A stretch of 33,467 nucleotides of DNA from UBA4736 sp002404015 (GTDB lineage: Bacteria; Chloroflexota; Dormibacteria; Dormibacterales; Dormibacteraceae), in assembly GCA_036747295.1 (NCBI GenBank), contig DAIOCN010000030.1, forward strand, positions 1-33,467, read 5' to 3'. Below are positions 16,225 to 24,279 of the stretch, piece by piece. Position 1 is the first letter of the stretch; each line of letters starts with the position of its first letter. A program made the translations under genes and the position numbers. The notes beneath the pieces were generated by a model. The model was not told the DNA's origin and made no database searches. It worked only from the letters and a program-made list of their open reading frames with translations.

Positions 16225-16250
16225 CCCGCCAGGCCCGGCGACCTGGCGGG
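16225..16250 (-). terminator. Strong hairpin between ftsZ and nrdR
   Basis: Perfect 9-bp stem CCCGCCAGG/CCTGGCGGG with an 8-base GC-rich loop. On the transcribed strand it ends five bases before the nrdR ATG and is followed by GTCTG, not a U-run. It may slow or end ftsZ transcripts, stabilise the ftsZ mRNA 3' end, or mask the nrdR ribosome site. Confidence 0.5.
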
Positions 16251-16284
16251 AACCCCCTCGGTGCTCGCTTCGCATGCTGTCCGG

Positions 16285-17379
16285 CTAAGCCCGGTTGCGC
16301 AGGAAGGCCGGGATGTCGAGGTCGGCGTCGTCGCTCCCGAAGCTCGGGCGCGGCTGCGCCTCGACCAGCGGCCGGCTGTACTCGACCGGGCTGCTCTCGT
16401 ACTCGTGCGACACCTTCTTGGTCTTACCGAACCCGGTCGCGATGACCGTGATCTTGACCTCGCCCTGCATCCGGTCGTCGTTGACGACGCCGAAGATGAT
16501 GTTGGCGTTGGGGTCCGCCGAGGCCTTGACGATCTCGGCGGCCTTCTCGCACTCGTGCAGGGTGATGTCCTTGCCGGCCGTGATGTTGAACAGGATCCCC
16601 TGGGCGCCGTCGATGCTGGTTTCCAGGAGAGGGCTGGCCACCGCCTGCTTGGCGGCGTCCTCGGCCCGGTTGTCGCCGGAGCCGAAGCCGATGCCCATGA
16701 GGGCCTCGCCGGTGTCGGTCATGACCGCCTTCACGTCCGCGAAGTCGAGGTTGATGACGCCGGAGTTCACGATCAGGTCGGCGATGCCCTGCACGCCCTG
16801 GCGCAGGACGTCGTCCGCGATCCGGAAGGCTTCTTCCAGGGTCGTCTTCTTGTCGACGACCTGGGTCAGGCGGTCGTTGGGGATGACGATCAGGGCGTCG
16901 ACCTTGTCGCGAAGGTGCTTGATCCCTTCCTCGGCCGTCTCGTTGCGGATCTTGCCCTCCCAGCGGAAGGGCCGCGTCACCACGCCGATCGTGAGGGCGC
17001 CCTCGTTCTTGGCCACCTCCGCGATCACGCCCGAGGACCCGGTGCCCGTGCCGCCGCCCATTCCGGCGGTGATGAACACCATGTCCGCGTCCTTCACGAG
17101 CTCGGCCAGCTCGGTCCGGCTCTCGTCCGCGGCGTCGCGGCCTTTCGTCCAGTCGCCGCCGGAGCCGAGGCCCCGGGTCAGCTTACGGCCGATGTTGACC
17201 TTGATGTCGGCGTTGCAGCGCTCGAGCGCCTGCAGGTCCGTGTTGACGGCGATGAACTCGACGCCCTTGAGCGCCGCCGAGATCATGCGGTTGACGGCGT
17301 TGCCGCCGCCGCCGCCGGCGCCGACCACCTTGATCCGGGCCCTGCCATCCTGGCGATCACCCTTCAACCGTGCTTCCAT
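16285..17379 (-). CDS. ftsZ: Cell division protein FtsZ
   Basis: FtsZ is the tubulin-like GTPase that forms the division ring. The 364-residue protein has KVVGAGGGGGNAVNRM (18-32), the tubulin signature GGGTGTGSS (108-116), NLDFADVKAVM, and the conserved C-terminal peptide DLDIPAFLRNR, which binds FtsA. The linker before it is short (about 30 residues). The ATG at 17379 is fixed by a strong Shine-Dalgarno AGGAGG at 17390-17385, six bases away. It lies 40 bases after ftsA and is presumably transcribed with it from the promoter at 18712-18739. GLGSGGDWTKGR replaces the commoner GLGAGGDPEIGR. Confidence 0.99.
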   Translation of the reverse strand: MEARLKGDRQDGRARIKVVGAGGGGGNAVNRMISAALKGVEFIAVNTDLQALERCNADIKVNIGRKLTRGLGSGGDWTKGRDAADESRTELAELVKDADMVFITAGMGGGTGTGSSGVIAEVAKNEGALTIGVVTRPFRWEGKIRNETAEEGIKHLRDKVDALIVIPNDRLTQVVDKKTTLEEAFRIADDVLRQGVQGIADLIVNSGVINLDFADVKAVMTDTGEALMGIGFGSGDNRAEDAAKQAVASPLLETSIDGAQGILFNITAGKDITLHECEKAAEIVKASADPNANIIFGVVNDDRMQGEVKITVIATGFGKTKKVSHEYESSPVEYSRPLVEAQPRPSFGSDDADLDIPAFLRNRA

Positions 17380-17419
17380 GCGTGCCTCCTCTTATAGTGC
17401 GTCGAATTGGAGTTGGTCT

Positions 17420-18655
17420 CTAGAAAAAGTCACGAAGCCACCTCACGGTCTTGGAATAGGCCGAGCCGAGCGCGACCGGCTCGTGGTGGTTCTTGCCGTT
17501 GGTGTGCGGCTGCAGCCGCGTTCCCCACTTCACGAGCCCGACGGCGACCGAGTACGACGGTCCGGCCGCCCGATCGGCGAGGCCTCCGACTCCGCAGGGC
17601 AGTCCCAGCCTGACCCCGGAGTCGAACACCGCCTGGGCGGCGTCGGTTGTCCCCATCAGCCGGGCCCCGCCGCCGGTGACCACCACCCCGGCCGGGAGCA
17701 GTCCGTCGTAGCCGCTGCGCTTCACCTCCTCCCGGGCCATCGAGAAGATCTCGCGCACCCGCGGGCCGATGATCTCCGCCAGGTAGCGGCGGGGAGTCGG
17801 CTGGAGGCGGTCGCCCCCCACTTGGCGAACCTCGATCCGCTCCTCGGGGGAGATCACCTCGGCCAGCGTGTGCCCGTAGTTGAGCTTCAGGGCCTCGGCG
17901 TCGGTCAGGGTCGTCCGGAGCCCGATCGCGATGTCGTTGGTGACGTGGTTGCCGCCCAGTGGCAGCACCGCGATGTGGAGAGGCGAGCCCTGGTTGTAGA
18001 TGACCACGTCGGTGGTGCCGGCGCCGATGTCGATCAGGCACACGCCCAGGTCCATCTCGTTCTCGCTCAGCACGCCCTCGCCGGCGGCGAGGCCGTGGGC
18101 GACGACGTCCTCGACGTCGAAGCCGGCCTGGTGGACGCACTTGATGACGTTCTGCACCGAGGTCTGGGCACCCGTGACGATGTTCGTCTCCACCTCGAGG
18201 CGCTGGCCCGTCATGCCGACCGCGTCCTTGACCCCCTCCTGGCCGTCGACCGTGAACGTGCGGGGCAGGACGTGGATCACCTGGCGGTCGCTGGGGACGC
18301 TGACGGCGCGAGCCGCCTCCACTACCCGGTGCACGTCGTCGCCGCCGATCTCCCGGTCCGGGCGCGAGACCGCGATCACGCCGCGGCTGTTCTGGGAGGT
18401 GATGTGGGGGCCCGCCAGCGAGCAGAGCACCGACTCGATCCGGACCCCGGCCATGCGCTCGGCCGCCACGGCGGCGTTCTGGATGGCCTGGACGGTCTTG
18501 TCGATGTTGACGACGACGCCCCTGCGCAGCCCCTCGGCCGGGGCTTCGCCTACGCCGATCACGTTGATCGCCCCGTAGTCGTCGGATTCACCGATGACGA
18601 CGGCGACCTTGCTGGTGCCCAGGTCGAGCCCGACCGAGCGTTTCCGCCGTGACAA
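17420..18655 (-). CDS. ftsA: Cell division protein FtsA
   Basis: FtsA is the actin-like protein that tethers FtsZ to the membrane. The 411-residue sequence has VGLDLGTSKVAVVIGE (8-23, phosphate 1), the SHS2/1C insert, LIDIGAGTTDVVIYN (phosphate 2) and VVVTGGGARLMG (adenosine). The C-terminus ends in an amphipathic KTVRWLRDFF, the membrane-targeting helix. The start codon is TTG at 18655. A perfect AGGAGG lies 13 bases before it (18674-18669), unusually far, with an in-frame ATC only two bases after it. FtsA is generally missing from Actinomycetota, so its presence narrows the lineage. It has its own promoter. Confidence 0.98.
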   Translation of the reverse strand: MSRRKRSVGLDLGTSKVAVVIGESDDYGAINVIGVGEAPAEGLRRGVVVNIDKTVQAIQNAAVAAERMAGVRIESVLCSLAGPHITSQNSRGVIAVSRPDREIGGDDVHRVVEAARAVSVPSDRQVIHVLPRTFTVDGQEGVKDAVGMTGQRLEVETNIVTGAQTSVQNVIKCVHQAGFDVEDVVAHGLAAGEGVLSENEMDLGVCLIDIGAGTTDVVIYNQGSPLHIAVLPLGGNHVTNDIAIGLRTTLTDAEALKLNYGHTLAEVISPEERIEVRQVGGDRLQPTPRRYLAEIIGPRVREIFSMAREEVKRSGYDGLLPAGVVVTGGGARLMGTTDAAQAVFDSGVRLGLPCGVGGLADRAAGPSYSVAVGLVKWGTRLQPHTNGKNHHEPVALGSAYSKTVRWLRDFF

Positions 18656-18711
18656 CTGTGCTGGGATGCCTCCTGGAACGACGAAGAGATTGACTTGGCG
18701 GGTCGCGGGTC

Positions 18712-18739
18712 AGTATATCGGCTTTGCCGGGCCTTGCAA
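18712..18739 (-). promoter_or_regulatory. Sigma70-type promoter of ftsA-ftsZ
   Basis: Minus strand TTGCAA (18739-18734), a 16-base spacer, then TATACT (18717-18712). Good match to the housekeeping consensus, about 57 bases before the ftsA start and clear of any coding sequence. Confidence 0.72.
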
Positions 18740-18795
18740 CTAGATTTTGTGGGTCGGTTCCGGAAATGGCACAGATTTAGTGGGTGGTAGCCTCT

Positions 18796-18804
18796 TGTGG
18801 ATAA
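18796..18804 (-). promoter_or_regulatory. DnaA box upstream of ftsA
   Basis: Exact TTATCCACA on the minus strand, about 57 bases upstream of the ftsA -35 element, in non-coding DNA. A single box is not an origin; it could allow DnaA to act on ftsAZ transcription. Confidence 0.6.
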
Positions 18805-18846
18805 GTCGGCAGGCTACATCTGGTAGCCGCAGCCGCGCCCTGGGCC

Positions 18847-19173
18847 TCACAGGTAGTGGCGCCGGATCGAGGCCAGGTTGTTGAAGATGCGCACCCCGAA
18901 GGCCACGATGGCGGCGATCGAGAGGTCGACGCCGAGCTTGTCCCCGACGTAGGTCAGACCGGCCGCCAGCAGCGAGTTGGTGACCAGCCCGGACACGAAC
19001 ACGCGGGGCTCGAAAGTGCCCGCGATGTAGCTCTTGAACGCACCGAAGATGGAGTCGAGCCCCGCCAGCAGGGCGACCGCTGTGTAGCGCGCATACGTGA
19101 TCGGGATCGTCACCGGCGAGAGAAGTCCGAGGAGCACGCCGATGAGAGCACAGACGATCGCGACAACGATCAC
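18847..19173 (-). CDS. sbp: Small basic protein (DUF1290) of the division cluster
   Basis: A 108-residue membrane protein with three hydrophobic segments and the family phrases TYARYTAVALLAGLDSIFGA, FEPRVFVSGLVTNSLLA and VAFGVRIFNNLASIRRHYL. The family is known from Gram-positive bacteria, where it lies between ftsQ/divIB and ftsA (B. subtilis sbp); its function is unknown. The GTG at 19173 overlaps the ftsQ stop as GTGA; another GTG two codons upstream (19179) is possible. A longer open frame to 19773 only runs through ftsQ. It is the last gene before the ftsA control region, consistent with the end of the upstream transcription unit. Confidence 0.92.
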   Translation of the reverse strand: MIVVAIVCALIGVLLGLLSPVTIPITYARYTAVALLAGLDSIFGAFKSYIAGTFEPRVFVSGLVTNSLLAAGLTYVGDKLGVDLSIAAIVAFGVRIFNNLASIRRHYL

Positions 19174-20117
19174 CGGCACGGGGCGACCACCTGGATGCTG
19201 GGGCTGGGCGCCGGCGGGGCGCCCTTGGGCAGCGGGCTGGGCGTGGGGGTGGGCGCCGGCTTCGCCGACTTGAGCTTCACCGCGGCCGCCGAGGGGTTCA
19301 TGACGTTCACGTACTCCAGGTCGGGGTTGTTGTAGTCGATCTTGGTCGACACCGAGCGGAGCGCGCCCAGCTTGGCGTCCAGGCTGGAGTACTCCTCGGG
19401 AGTCAGCACTCGGCCGAACTGGGCCTGCCAGCCCTTCCTGGCCGTCATCGTGAGGTTGCCGCAGCTGTCCACCGAGAAGGACTGCACCTCCTGCCCCGGC
19501 AGCAGAATGGGCATCCCCCGCTGCAGGTTCACAAGCGCGGCCAGCAGGCGGGCGTCCATCGCCTGGCGGCCCGGCTTGGGGTCGGGCCCGGTCGGCCCCT
19601 GGATGTCGAGCAGCCCGTCGCTCGGAGGGGACGGCCCGAGTGCGACCCCCTGGTCGGAAACGAAGTAGGGCTTGCCCTTGCCGGCGTGGTAGTCGGCGAC
19701 CGGCTGCCACTCGTCGACCTGGACCACGATCCGGTCGGGCAGCTGGGCGCTGACGGCCGCCGAGCGGACCCACGTCGCACCGCTCAACCTACGGCGGATC
19801 GTAGCAGCGTCAACCGCGAACACCGAACCCGGCCGCTCCAGGCCGGCGACGGCCACGACCTGGGCGTGGTCCAGGCGGTGGGCGCCTGTCACATCGACGC
19901 GGCGCACGTCGAAGGCGGGGCCCGCGAGGAGCCAGACCAGCAGCCCGAGCTCGAGCAGGGCGGCGATCCCGGCCAGGACCCGCAGGCTCCGGCGGCCGCG
20001 GTCGACTTCGCGGCCCGGCTCCTTGCGCGACCAGTCGCTGCCGATCACGGGCGGCGCCTTCTCAGAGCGCCAGTCCGGGCGCGGGATTCGGCTGGAGCGG
20101 CGCCGGCGGAACTTCAC
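19170..20117 (-). CDS. ftsQ: Cell division protein FtsQ/DivIB
   Basis: FtsQ is a bitopic divisome protein joining early and late division proteins. The 315 residues comprise a basic cytoplasmic tail (1-44), one membrane helix (about 45-66), a POTRA domain (about 70-140: DVRRVDVTGAHRLDHAQVVA), the FtsQ domain, and a Pro/Ala/Lys-rich tail (about 285-310, PAPTPTPSPLPKGAPPAPSP). GTG at 20117 overlaps the ddl stop as GTGA, and its own stop overlaps the next gene in the same way. Confidence 0.96.
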   Translation of the reverse strand: MKFRRRRSSRIPRPDWRSEKAPPVIGSDWSRKEPGREVDRGRRSLRVLAGIAALLELGLLVWLLAGPAFDVRRVDVTGAHRLDHAQVVAVAGLERPGSVFAVDAATIRRRLSGATWVRSAAVSAQLPDRIVVQVDEWQPVADYHAGKGKPYFVSDQGVALGPSPPSDGLLDIQGPTGPDPKPGRQAMDARLLAALVNLQRGMPILLPGQEVQSFSVDSCGNLTMTARKGWQAQFGRVLTPEEYSSLDAKLGALRSVSTKIDYNNPDLEYVNVMNPSAAAVKLKSAKPAPTPTPSPLPKGAPPAPSPSIQVVAPCR

Positions 20118-21058
20118 GGCCCCACCTTGCCCCGGTGGCGCTGGACCCCGTGCCGCACCAGGCGATCGCAGAGCTCGTCGAACCCGACCCCGGCCGCCCG
20201 CGCGGCGTCTGGCAGCAGGGAGAGCTCCGTCAGCCCGGGAACCGTGTTGACCTCCAGGAACCAGGGGGTGCCTTCGGCGTCGACTATGAAGTCGACCCGG
20301 GCCATGCCCTCGCAGCCCGTCGTGTTGAAGGCGACGGCCGCCGCCTCGCCCCCCCGCTCTCTCGCCGCCTCGGGGATCCGGGCGGGGATGATGTGGTGGC
20401 TCCGGCCGGCCGTGTACTTGGCCGTGTAGTCGTACGTCGCCTCTTCGTACGTGATCTCCAGCGTCGGCAGCAGCTGGATCTCCGGCGTGGCCAGCACCCC
20501 GATCGTGATCTCGGTGCCCTCGGCGCAGCGCTGGACCAGGATGCGGCGGTCGTAACGCCCCGCGAGCACCAGCCCGCTGGCCACCTCGTCGGAGTTGCCG
20601 GCCTTGGTGAAGCCGATGGTGGAGCCCTCGCGCACCGGCTTGACGATCAGCGGCAGCCCGTGCGAGCTGACAAGGCGATCGACCAGGTCACCGGAAACAC
20701 TTTCGCCCCCGGAGACCTCCTCGAAGTCCGGCACGGCGAGGCCCGCCGACTGGACCAGCTGGTTGGTCCTGGTCTTGTCGATGCAGAGCGCGCTTGCCAG
20801 CACGCCGGAACCGGTATACGGCAGGTCCAGCAGCTCGAGCATGCCCTGCACCGTCCCGTCCTCGCCCAGCCGGCCGTGCAGCGCGACGAAGACGCAGTCG
20901 AACCGGCCGTCGCGCAGGCGGTCCCAGGTGTCCGGCCCGAGGTCCACCTGCTCCGCCGCGTGCCCGCGCGCCCCCAAAGAGCTGACGACCTGGGCGCCCG
21001 AACGGAGGGAGACCTCTCGCTCCGCCGACCTGCCTCCGCAGAGGACGGCGACCCTCAT
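20114..21058 (-). CDS. ddl: D-alanine--D-alanine ligase
   Basis: Ddl joins two D-Ala residues for MurF. The 314-residue ATP-grasp protein has MRVAVLCGGRSAEREVSLRS, ALHGRLGEDGTVQGMLELL, LPYTGSGVLASALCIDK, the ATP-binding VKPVREGSTIGFTK, and the metal-binding EVNTVPGLT near the end. The ligand-loop Tyr appears in YDYTAKYTAG. The ATG at 21058 overlaps the murB stop as ATGA. Placement between murB and ftsQ is a classic dcw order. Confidence 0.98.
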   Translation of the reverse strand: MRVAVLCGGRSAEREVSLRSGAQVVSSLGARGHAAEQVDLGPDTWDRLRDGRFDCVFVALHGRLGEDGTVQGMLELLDLPYTGSGVLASALCIDKTRTNQLVQSAGLAVPDFEEVSGGESVSGDLVDRLVSSHGLPLIVKPVREGSTIGFTKAGNSDEVASGLVLAGRYDRRILVQRCAEGTEITIGVLATPEIQLLPTLEITYEEATYDYTAKYTAGRSHHIIPARIPEAARERGGEAAAVAFNTTGCEGMARVDFIVDAEGTPWFLEVNTVPGLTELSLLPDAARAAGVGFDELCDRLVRHGVQRHRGKVGP

Positions 21059-21972
21059 CCCCAGCGTCCCACCATCTCGACCTCGGTTTCCAACTCAATG
21101 CCGAAACGCTCGCGGACGGCGGTTTGGATACGCTCGATCAGCGCCGCCACGTCCGCGGCGGTCGCCCCGCCGGTGTTGATGATGAAGTTGGCGTGCTGCT
21201 CGGACACCTGGGCCGCACCCTGACGGGCCCCTTTCAGCCCGGCGGCCTCGACCAGACGGCCGGCGGAGTCGCCGGCCGGGTTCTTGAAGACGCTGCCGCA
21301 GTTCTTGGTCTTGATCGGCTGGGTCCGCGTCCGCTGCTCTGTCCAGGCCGCCATCTGGGCCCGCGACCGTGCCCCGTCCCCGGGCCGCAGCTCGATGACG
21401 GCGCTTGTGACAAGGCAGCCGTGCAGCCGCCCCTCGCGCAGGGCCGACGTCCGGTAGCCGAGCTGAAGCTGGGCCAGGTCCCAGCTGACCGGGCCCTGGC
21501 CGGGCACGTAGCCGCGAGCCTCGACGAGGACCTCGCGCATCTCGACGCCCCAGCAGCCCGCGTCCTGGTAGACGGCGCCCCCGACCGTGCCGGGCACCCC
21601 GATCGCCCACTCGAAGCCCGTCAGGTCGGCGTCGGCGCAGATGCGGGCCAGGCGCAGCATCTTCAGGCCGGCCGCGGCGCTAACCCGGTTCCCGGTCACG
21701 CGGTGCTCGCGGGTCGCGCACCGGATCACGAGACCCTCGACCCCGGCGTCGGCCACCAGCAGGTTGGTGCCGGCGCCCAGCAGAAGCCGCGGGATACCGC
21801 GCCGCCCACACTCCTCAACGATCTCCTGGAGGAGTTCGGTGCGCCCGATCTCCACGAAGAACTCGGCGGGCCCGCCGATGTTGAAGGATGTGTGCCGGGC
21901 CAACGGGTGGCCGGGCACGACCTCCGGTAGGCCCGCCAGCCAGTCTCTATTTGCCTTCGTTCGCCAGCTCAT
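21055..21972 (-). CDS. murB: UDP-N-acetylenolpyruvoylglucosamine reductase MurB
   Basis: MurB reduces the enolpyruvyl group to form UDP-MurNAc using FAD and NADPH. The 305-residue protein has the FAD motifs HTSFNIGGPAEFFVE and LLLGAGTNLLVAD, the GVPGTVGGAVYQDAGCWG loop, and GSVFKNP with the proton-donor Ser. Absence of the extra type I insertion marks it as type II. ATG at 21972 lies 26 bases inside the end of murC, so translation is likely coupled. Confidence 0.98.
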   Translation of the reverse strand: MSWRTKANRDWLAGLPEVVPGHPLARHTSFNIGGPAEFFVEIGRTELLQEIVEECGRRGIPRLLLGAGTNLLVADAGVEGLVIRCATREHRVTGNRVSAAAGLKMLRLARICADADLTGFEWAIGVPGTVGGAVYQDAGCWGVEMREVLVEARGYVPGQGPVSWDLAQLQLGYRTSALREGRLHGCLVTSAVIELRPGDGARSRAQMAAWTEQRTRTQPIKTKNCGSVFKNPAGDSAGRLVEAAGLKGARQGAAQVSEQHANFIINTGGATAADVAALIERIQTAVRERFGIELETEVEMVGRWG

Positions 21973-23245
21973 CGCCCAGCTTCCAGATGTCGCCGGCTCC
22001 CATCAGGAGGAGAAGGTCGCCCTGTCCAACGAGCTCCTCCAGCTCGGCCCGGGCACTGCCGAAGTCCGGAGTGAACCGGCCCCCGCGGACGCGGATCGCC
22101 AGGTCGGCGCCGCTGACGCCGGCGGTGTTCTCCTCGCCGGCGGGATAGATCTCGGTCACCAGCACCGCGTCGGCGCCGGCCAGGCTCCGCGCGAACTGAT
22201 CACGCAGAGCCACGAAGCGCGAGTAGCGGTGAGGCTGGAAGACCAGGATCACCCGCCGGTGGCCGAGCTCCCGGGCCGCCGCCAAGACGGCCGCCACCTC
22301 GGTGGGGTGATGCCCGTAGTCGTCGTAGACGGAGGCCCCGTGCCAGGTGCCCAGGCGCTCCATCCGGCGGTGCGCCCCCGGGAAGGTGGCCAGGGCGTCG
22401 CGCGCCGTCTCGAAGGGCACGCCCAGCTCCAGCGCCATTGCCAGGGCGGCAGTCGCGTTCTGCACGTTGTGGCGGCCGGGCACGGGCAGGCGGACCGGGC
22501 CCAGCTCGCGGCCGTGCACGGTGAGGCCGAATGGGCGCTGCTCGCCGCAGCGGTAGTCGCTGCCCTCCGCGAAGCCGTACGTCACCCGGCGCGCGGCGGT
22601 GTACATGGAGCGGAGGCGCTCGTCGTCGGCGCAGACCACGGCCAGGCCGTCGGGCGGCAGCCCGCGCAGGAACTGCTCGAACAGCGCAGCCACCTCGTTG
22701 ACGTCGGCGAAGTGGTCTGGGTGGTCGAGCTCGACGTTGGTCAAGATGGCGTGGCCGGGGTGGTGGAGGACCAGGCTGCCGTCCGACTCGTCGGCCTCGG
22801 CCACCAGCCAGCGGCTGGCCCCGGCCCGGGAGCTCGAGCCGTCGCCCACCAGCACCGAGGGGTCGAATCCGGCCGCTGTGAGGATGTGGCCGAGCATGAA
22901 GGTGGTGGTCGTCTTGCCGTGGGTGCCGGCCACCGCGATCGCGTCTGAGGTGGCGATCAACTCGGCCAGCATCTCGGCGCGGTTCAGCACGCGCACGCCG
23001 GCGGCCCTGGCCGCCTCGATCTCGGCCGCGCCGCTCTGGACCGCCCCCGAGTAGACGAGCAGGTCCTGGCCCTCCACGTGAGCGGGGTCGTGGCCGATCT
23101 CCACCCGGGCCCCCTCCACCTCCAGCGTCTCGGTCGTCGACGACTCGCGGAGGTCGCAGCCGGATACGTCGTGGCCGCGGGCCAGGAAGAGCCGGGCCAG
23201 GGCGGAGACCCCGGCCCCACCGATCCCCACCAGGTGGACCCTCAT
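21947..23245 (-). CDS. murC: UDP-N-acetylmuramate--L-alanine ligase MurC
   Basis: MurC adds L-Ala to UDP-MurNAc. The 432-residue protein begins MRVHLVGIGGAGVSALARLF (N-terminal UDP domain), has the ATP loop GTHGKTTTT (107-115), EADESDGSLV and the conserved DDYGHHPTEV. The ATG at 23245 overlaps the murG stop as ATGA; a longer frame to 23527 merely passes through murG. murC follows murG and precedes murB as in many dcw clusters. Confidence 0.98.
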   Translation of the reverse strand: MRVHLVGIGGAGVSALARLFLARGHDVSGCDLRESSTTETLEVEGARVEIGHDPAHVEGQDLLVYSGAVQSGAAEIEAARAAGVRVLNRAEMLAELIATSDAIAVAGTHGKTTTTFMLGHILTAAGFDPSVLVGDGSSSRAGASRWLVAEADESDGSLVLHHPGHAILTNVELDHPDHFADVNEVAALFEQFLRGLPPDGLAVVCADDERLRSMYTAARRVTYGFAEGSDYRCGEQRPFGLTVHGRELGPVRLPVPGRHNVQNATAALAMALELGVPFETARDALATFPGAHRRMERLGTWHGASVYDDYGHHPTEVAAVLAAARELGHRRVILVFQPHRYSRFVALRDQFARSLAGADAVLVTEIYPAGEENTAGVSGADLAIRVRGGRFTPDFGSARAELEELVGQGDLLLLMGAGDIWKLGDELANEGK

Positions 23246-24279
23246 CCCGCGACCTCCCGCACGACGGCCACGATGTCGCGCGCGGCGTCGGGCCGGCCGA
23301 GGCCGGCCGAGGCGGCGGCCATGGCGCGCAGCCGATCCGGCGCCAGCGCTGCGATCGCCGCCAGCAGCGAGTCGCCGGTCAGGTCGGCGTCGCCCACCCG
23401 GACCGCAGCCCCCGCCGCGACCATCTGGGCGGCGTTGTGCTCCTGGTGGCCGCCGCCGAAGGTGCCGGGCACGACGATCGCCGGGAGGCCGACCGCCGTG
23501 ATCTCCGCCAGCGTCCCCACCCCGCACCGGCTCACCACCAGGTCGGCCTCGGCCATCAGCCCCGGCACGTCGTCGGAGAACGGCAGCGGCCGGTAGCGGT
23601 CGCCCGCCAGCCGCGCTCCCTCGGCCGCGCCCTGGGCGCCTGTCAGGTGGACCACCTCCTGGAAACGGTCCCGCAGGCCGGTGAGCGCCGCCCAGACGGC
23701 CTCGTTCAGGCGGCGGGCGCCCTGGCTGCCGCCCAGCACCAGCAGGCGGCGGGGCGGTACCTCAGGTGTCCGGCGCCGGAAGCCCGGGCGCAGGGGGTAT
23801 CCCGTCAGCACGGTCCGCCGTGTGGGGAAGGCCACCACGTCGCCCGGGAAGGTCACGCAGGCCGCGGCGGCGCCGGCCCGGAAGGCGCGGTTCGCCAGCC
23901 CGCGCGCTTCGGAGACCTGGAGCACGTAGGGGATGCGGCGGACGCGCGCCGCGGCCAGGGCGGGCGCCATGACGTAGCCCCCGACCCCGAGCACCACGTC
24001 CGGCCGGAAGCGGTCCACTATCCACAGGCCCCGCGCGAACGCGGCCGGCAGGACAGCCGGTAGCGCGACGTTCTTCCACACCGCGTCGCGGTCGAACCCG
24101 CGCACCGGCACGGTCTCCAGGTCGAACCCGGCGGCGGGCACCAGCCGCTCCTCGGGGCCGCCCCGACGGCCGACCACCAGGAGCGCGCCCTCCGGCGCCT
24201 CAGCGCGGAACGCTTGCGCGACGGCGAGCGCCGGGAAGACGTGGCCTCCGGTCCCCCCGCCCGATATCAAGAGTCGCAT
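23242..24279 (-). CDS. murG: MurG: lipid I GlcNAc transferase
   Basis: MurG adds GlcNAc to lipid I at the inner face of the membrane. The 345-residue GT28 protein has GGGTGGHVFPALAVA, GVGGYVMAPALAAA, LGGSQGARRLNEAV and, on the donor side, GTLAEITAVGLPAIVVP and HQEHNA. The usual HEQNxxxGxANR motif of the acceptor side reads VLQVSEARGLANR, so the His, Gln and Asn of HEQN are not conserved, and the late motif is SRCGVGT rather than SRAGAST. GGAGGT lies just before the ATG at 24279, and the first 80 bases overlap the end of ftsW. Confidence 0.94.
   Translation of the reverse strand: MRLLISGGGTGGHVFPALAVAQAFRAEAPEGALLVVGRRGGPEERLVPAAGFDLETVPVRGFDRDAVWKNVALPAVLPAAFARGLWIVDRFRPDVVLGVGGYVMAPALAAARVRRIPYVLQVSEARGLANRAFRAGAAAACVTFPGDVVAFPTRRTVLTGYPLRPGFRRRTPEVPPRRLLVLGGSQGARRLNEAVWAALTGLRDRFQEVVHLTGAQGAAEGARLAGDRYRPLPFSDDVPGLMAEADLVVSRCGVGTLAEITAVGLPAIVVPGTFGGGHQEHNAAQMVAAGAAVRVGDADLTGDSLLAAIAALAPDRLRAMAAASAGLGRPDAARDIVAVVREVAG

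Larger units (their letters stand above)
18656..18846 (-). promoter_or_regulatory. ftsAZ control region
   Basis: A 191-base region ahead of ftsA. Reading toward ftsA it holds: a palindrome GGCTAC-5-GTAGCC (18828-18812), a perfect DnaA box TTATCCACA (18804-18796), and a second copy of GGCTACCA (18792-18785; the first is at 18828-18821). Then come two copies of a 13-base direct repeat, ACCCACTAAATCT (18785-18773) and ACCCACAAAATCT (18754-18742), 31 bases apart, then the promoter, then AGGAGG. This arrangement suggests regulated entry of polymerase at ftsA. The binding proteins are unknown apart from the DnaA match. Confidence 0.7.

Noticed and set aside
18796..18804. Replication origin at the DnaA box
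   Set aside because: Only one perfect box, no AT-rich unwinding region, and no dnaA or dnaN nearby.
21947..23527. 526-residue version of MurC
   Set aside because: The extra N-terminal part is out-of-frame murG; the ATG at 23245 with ATGA overlap and a normal MurC N-terminus is preferred.
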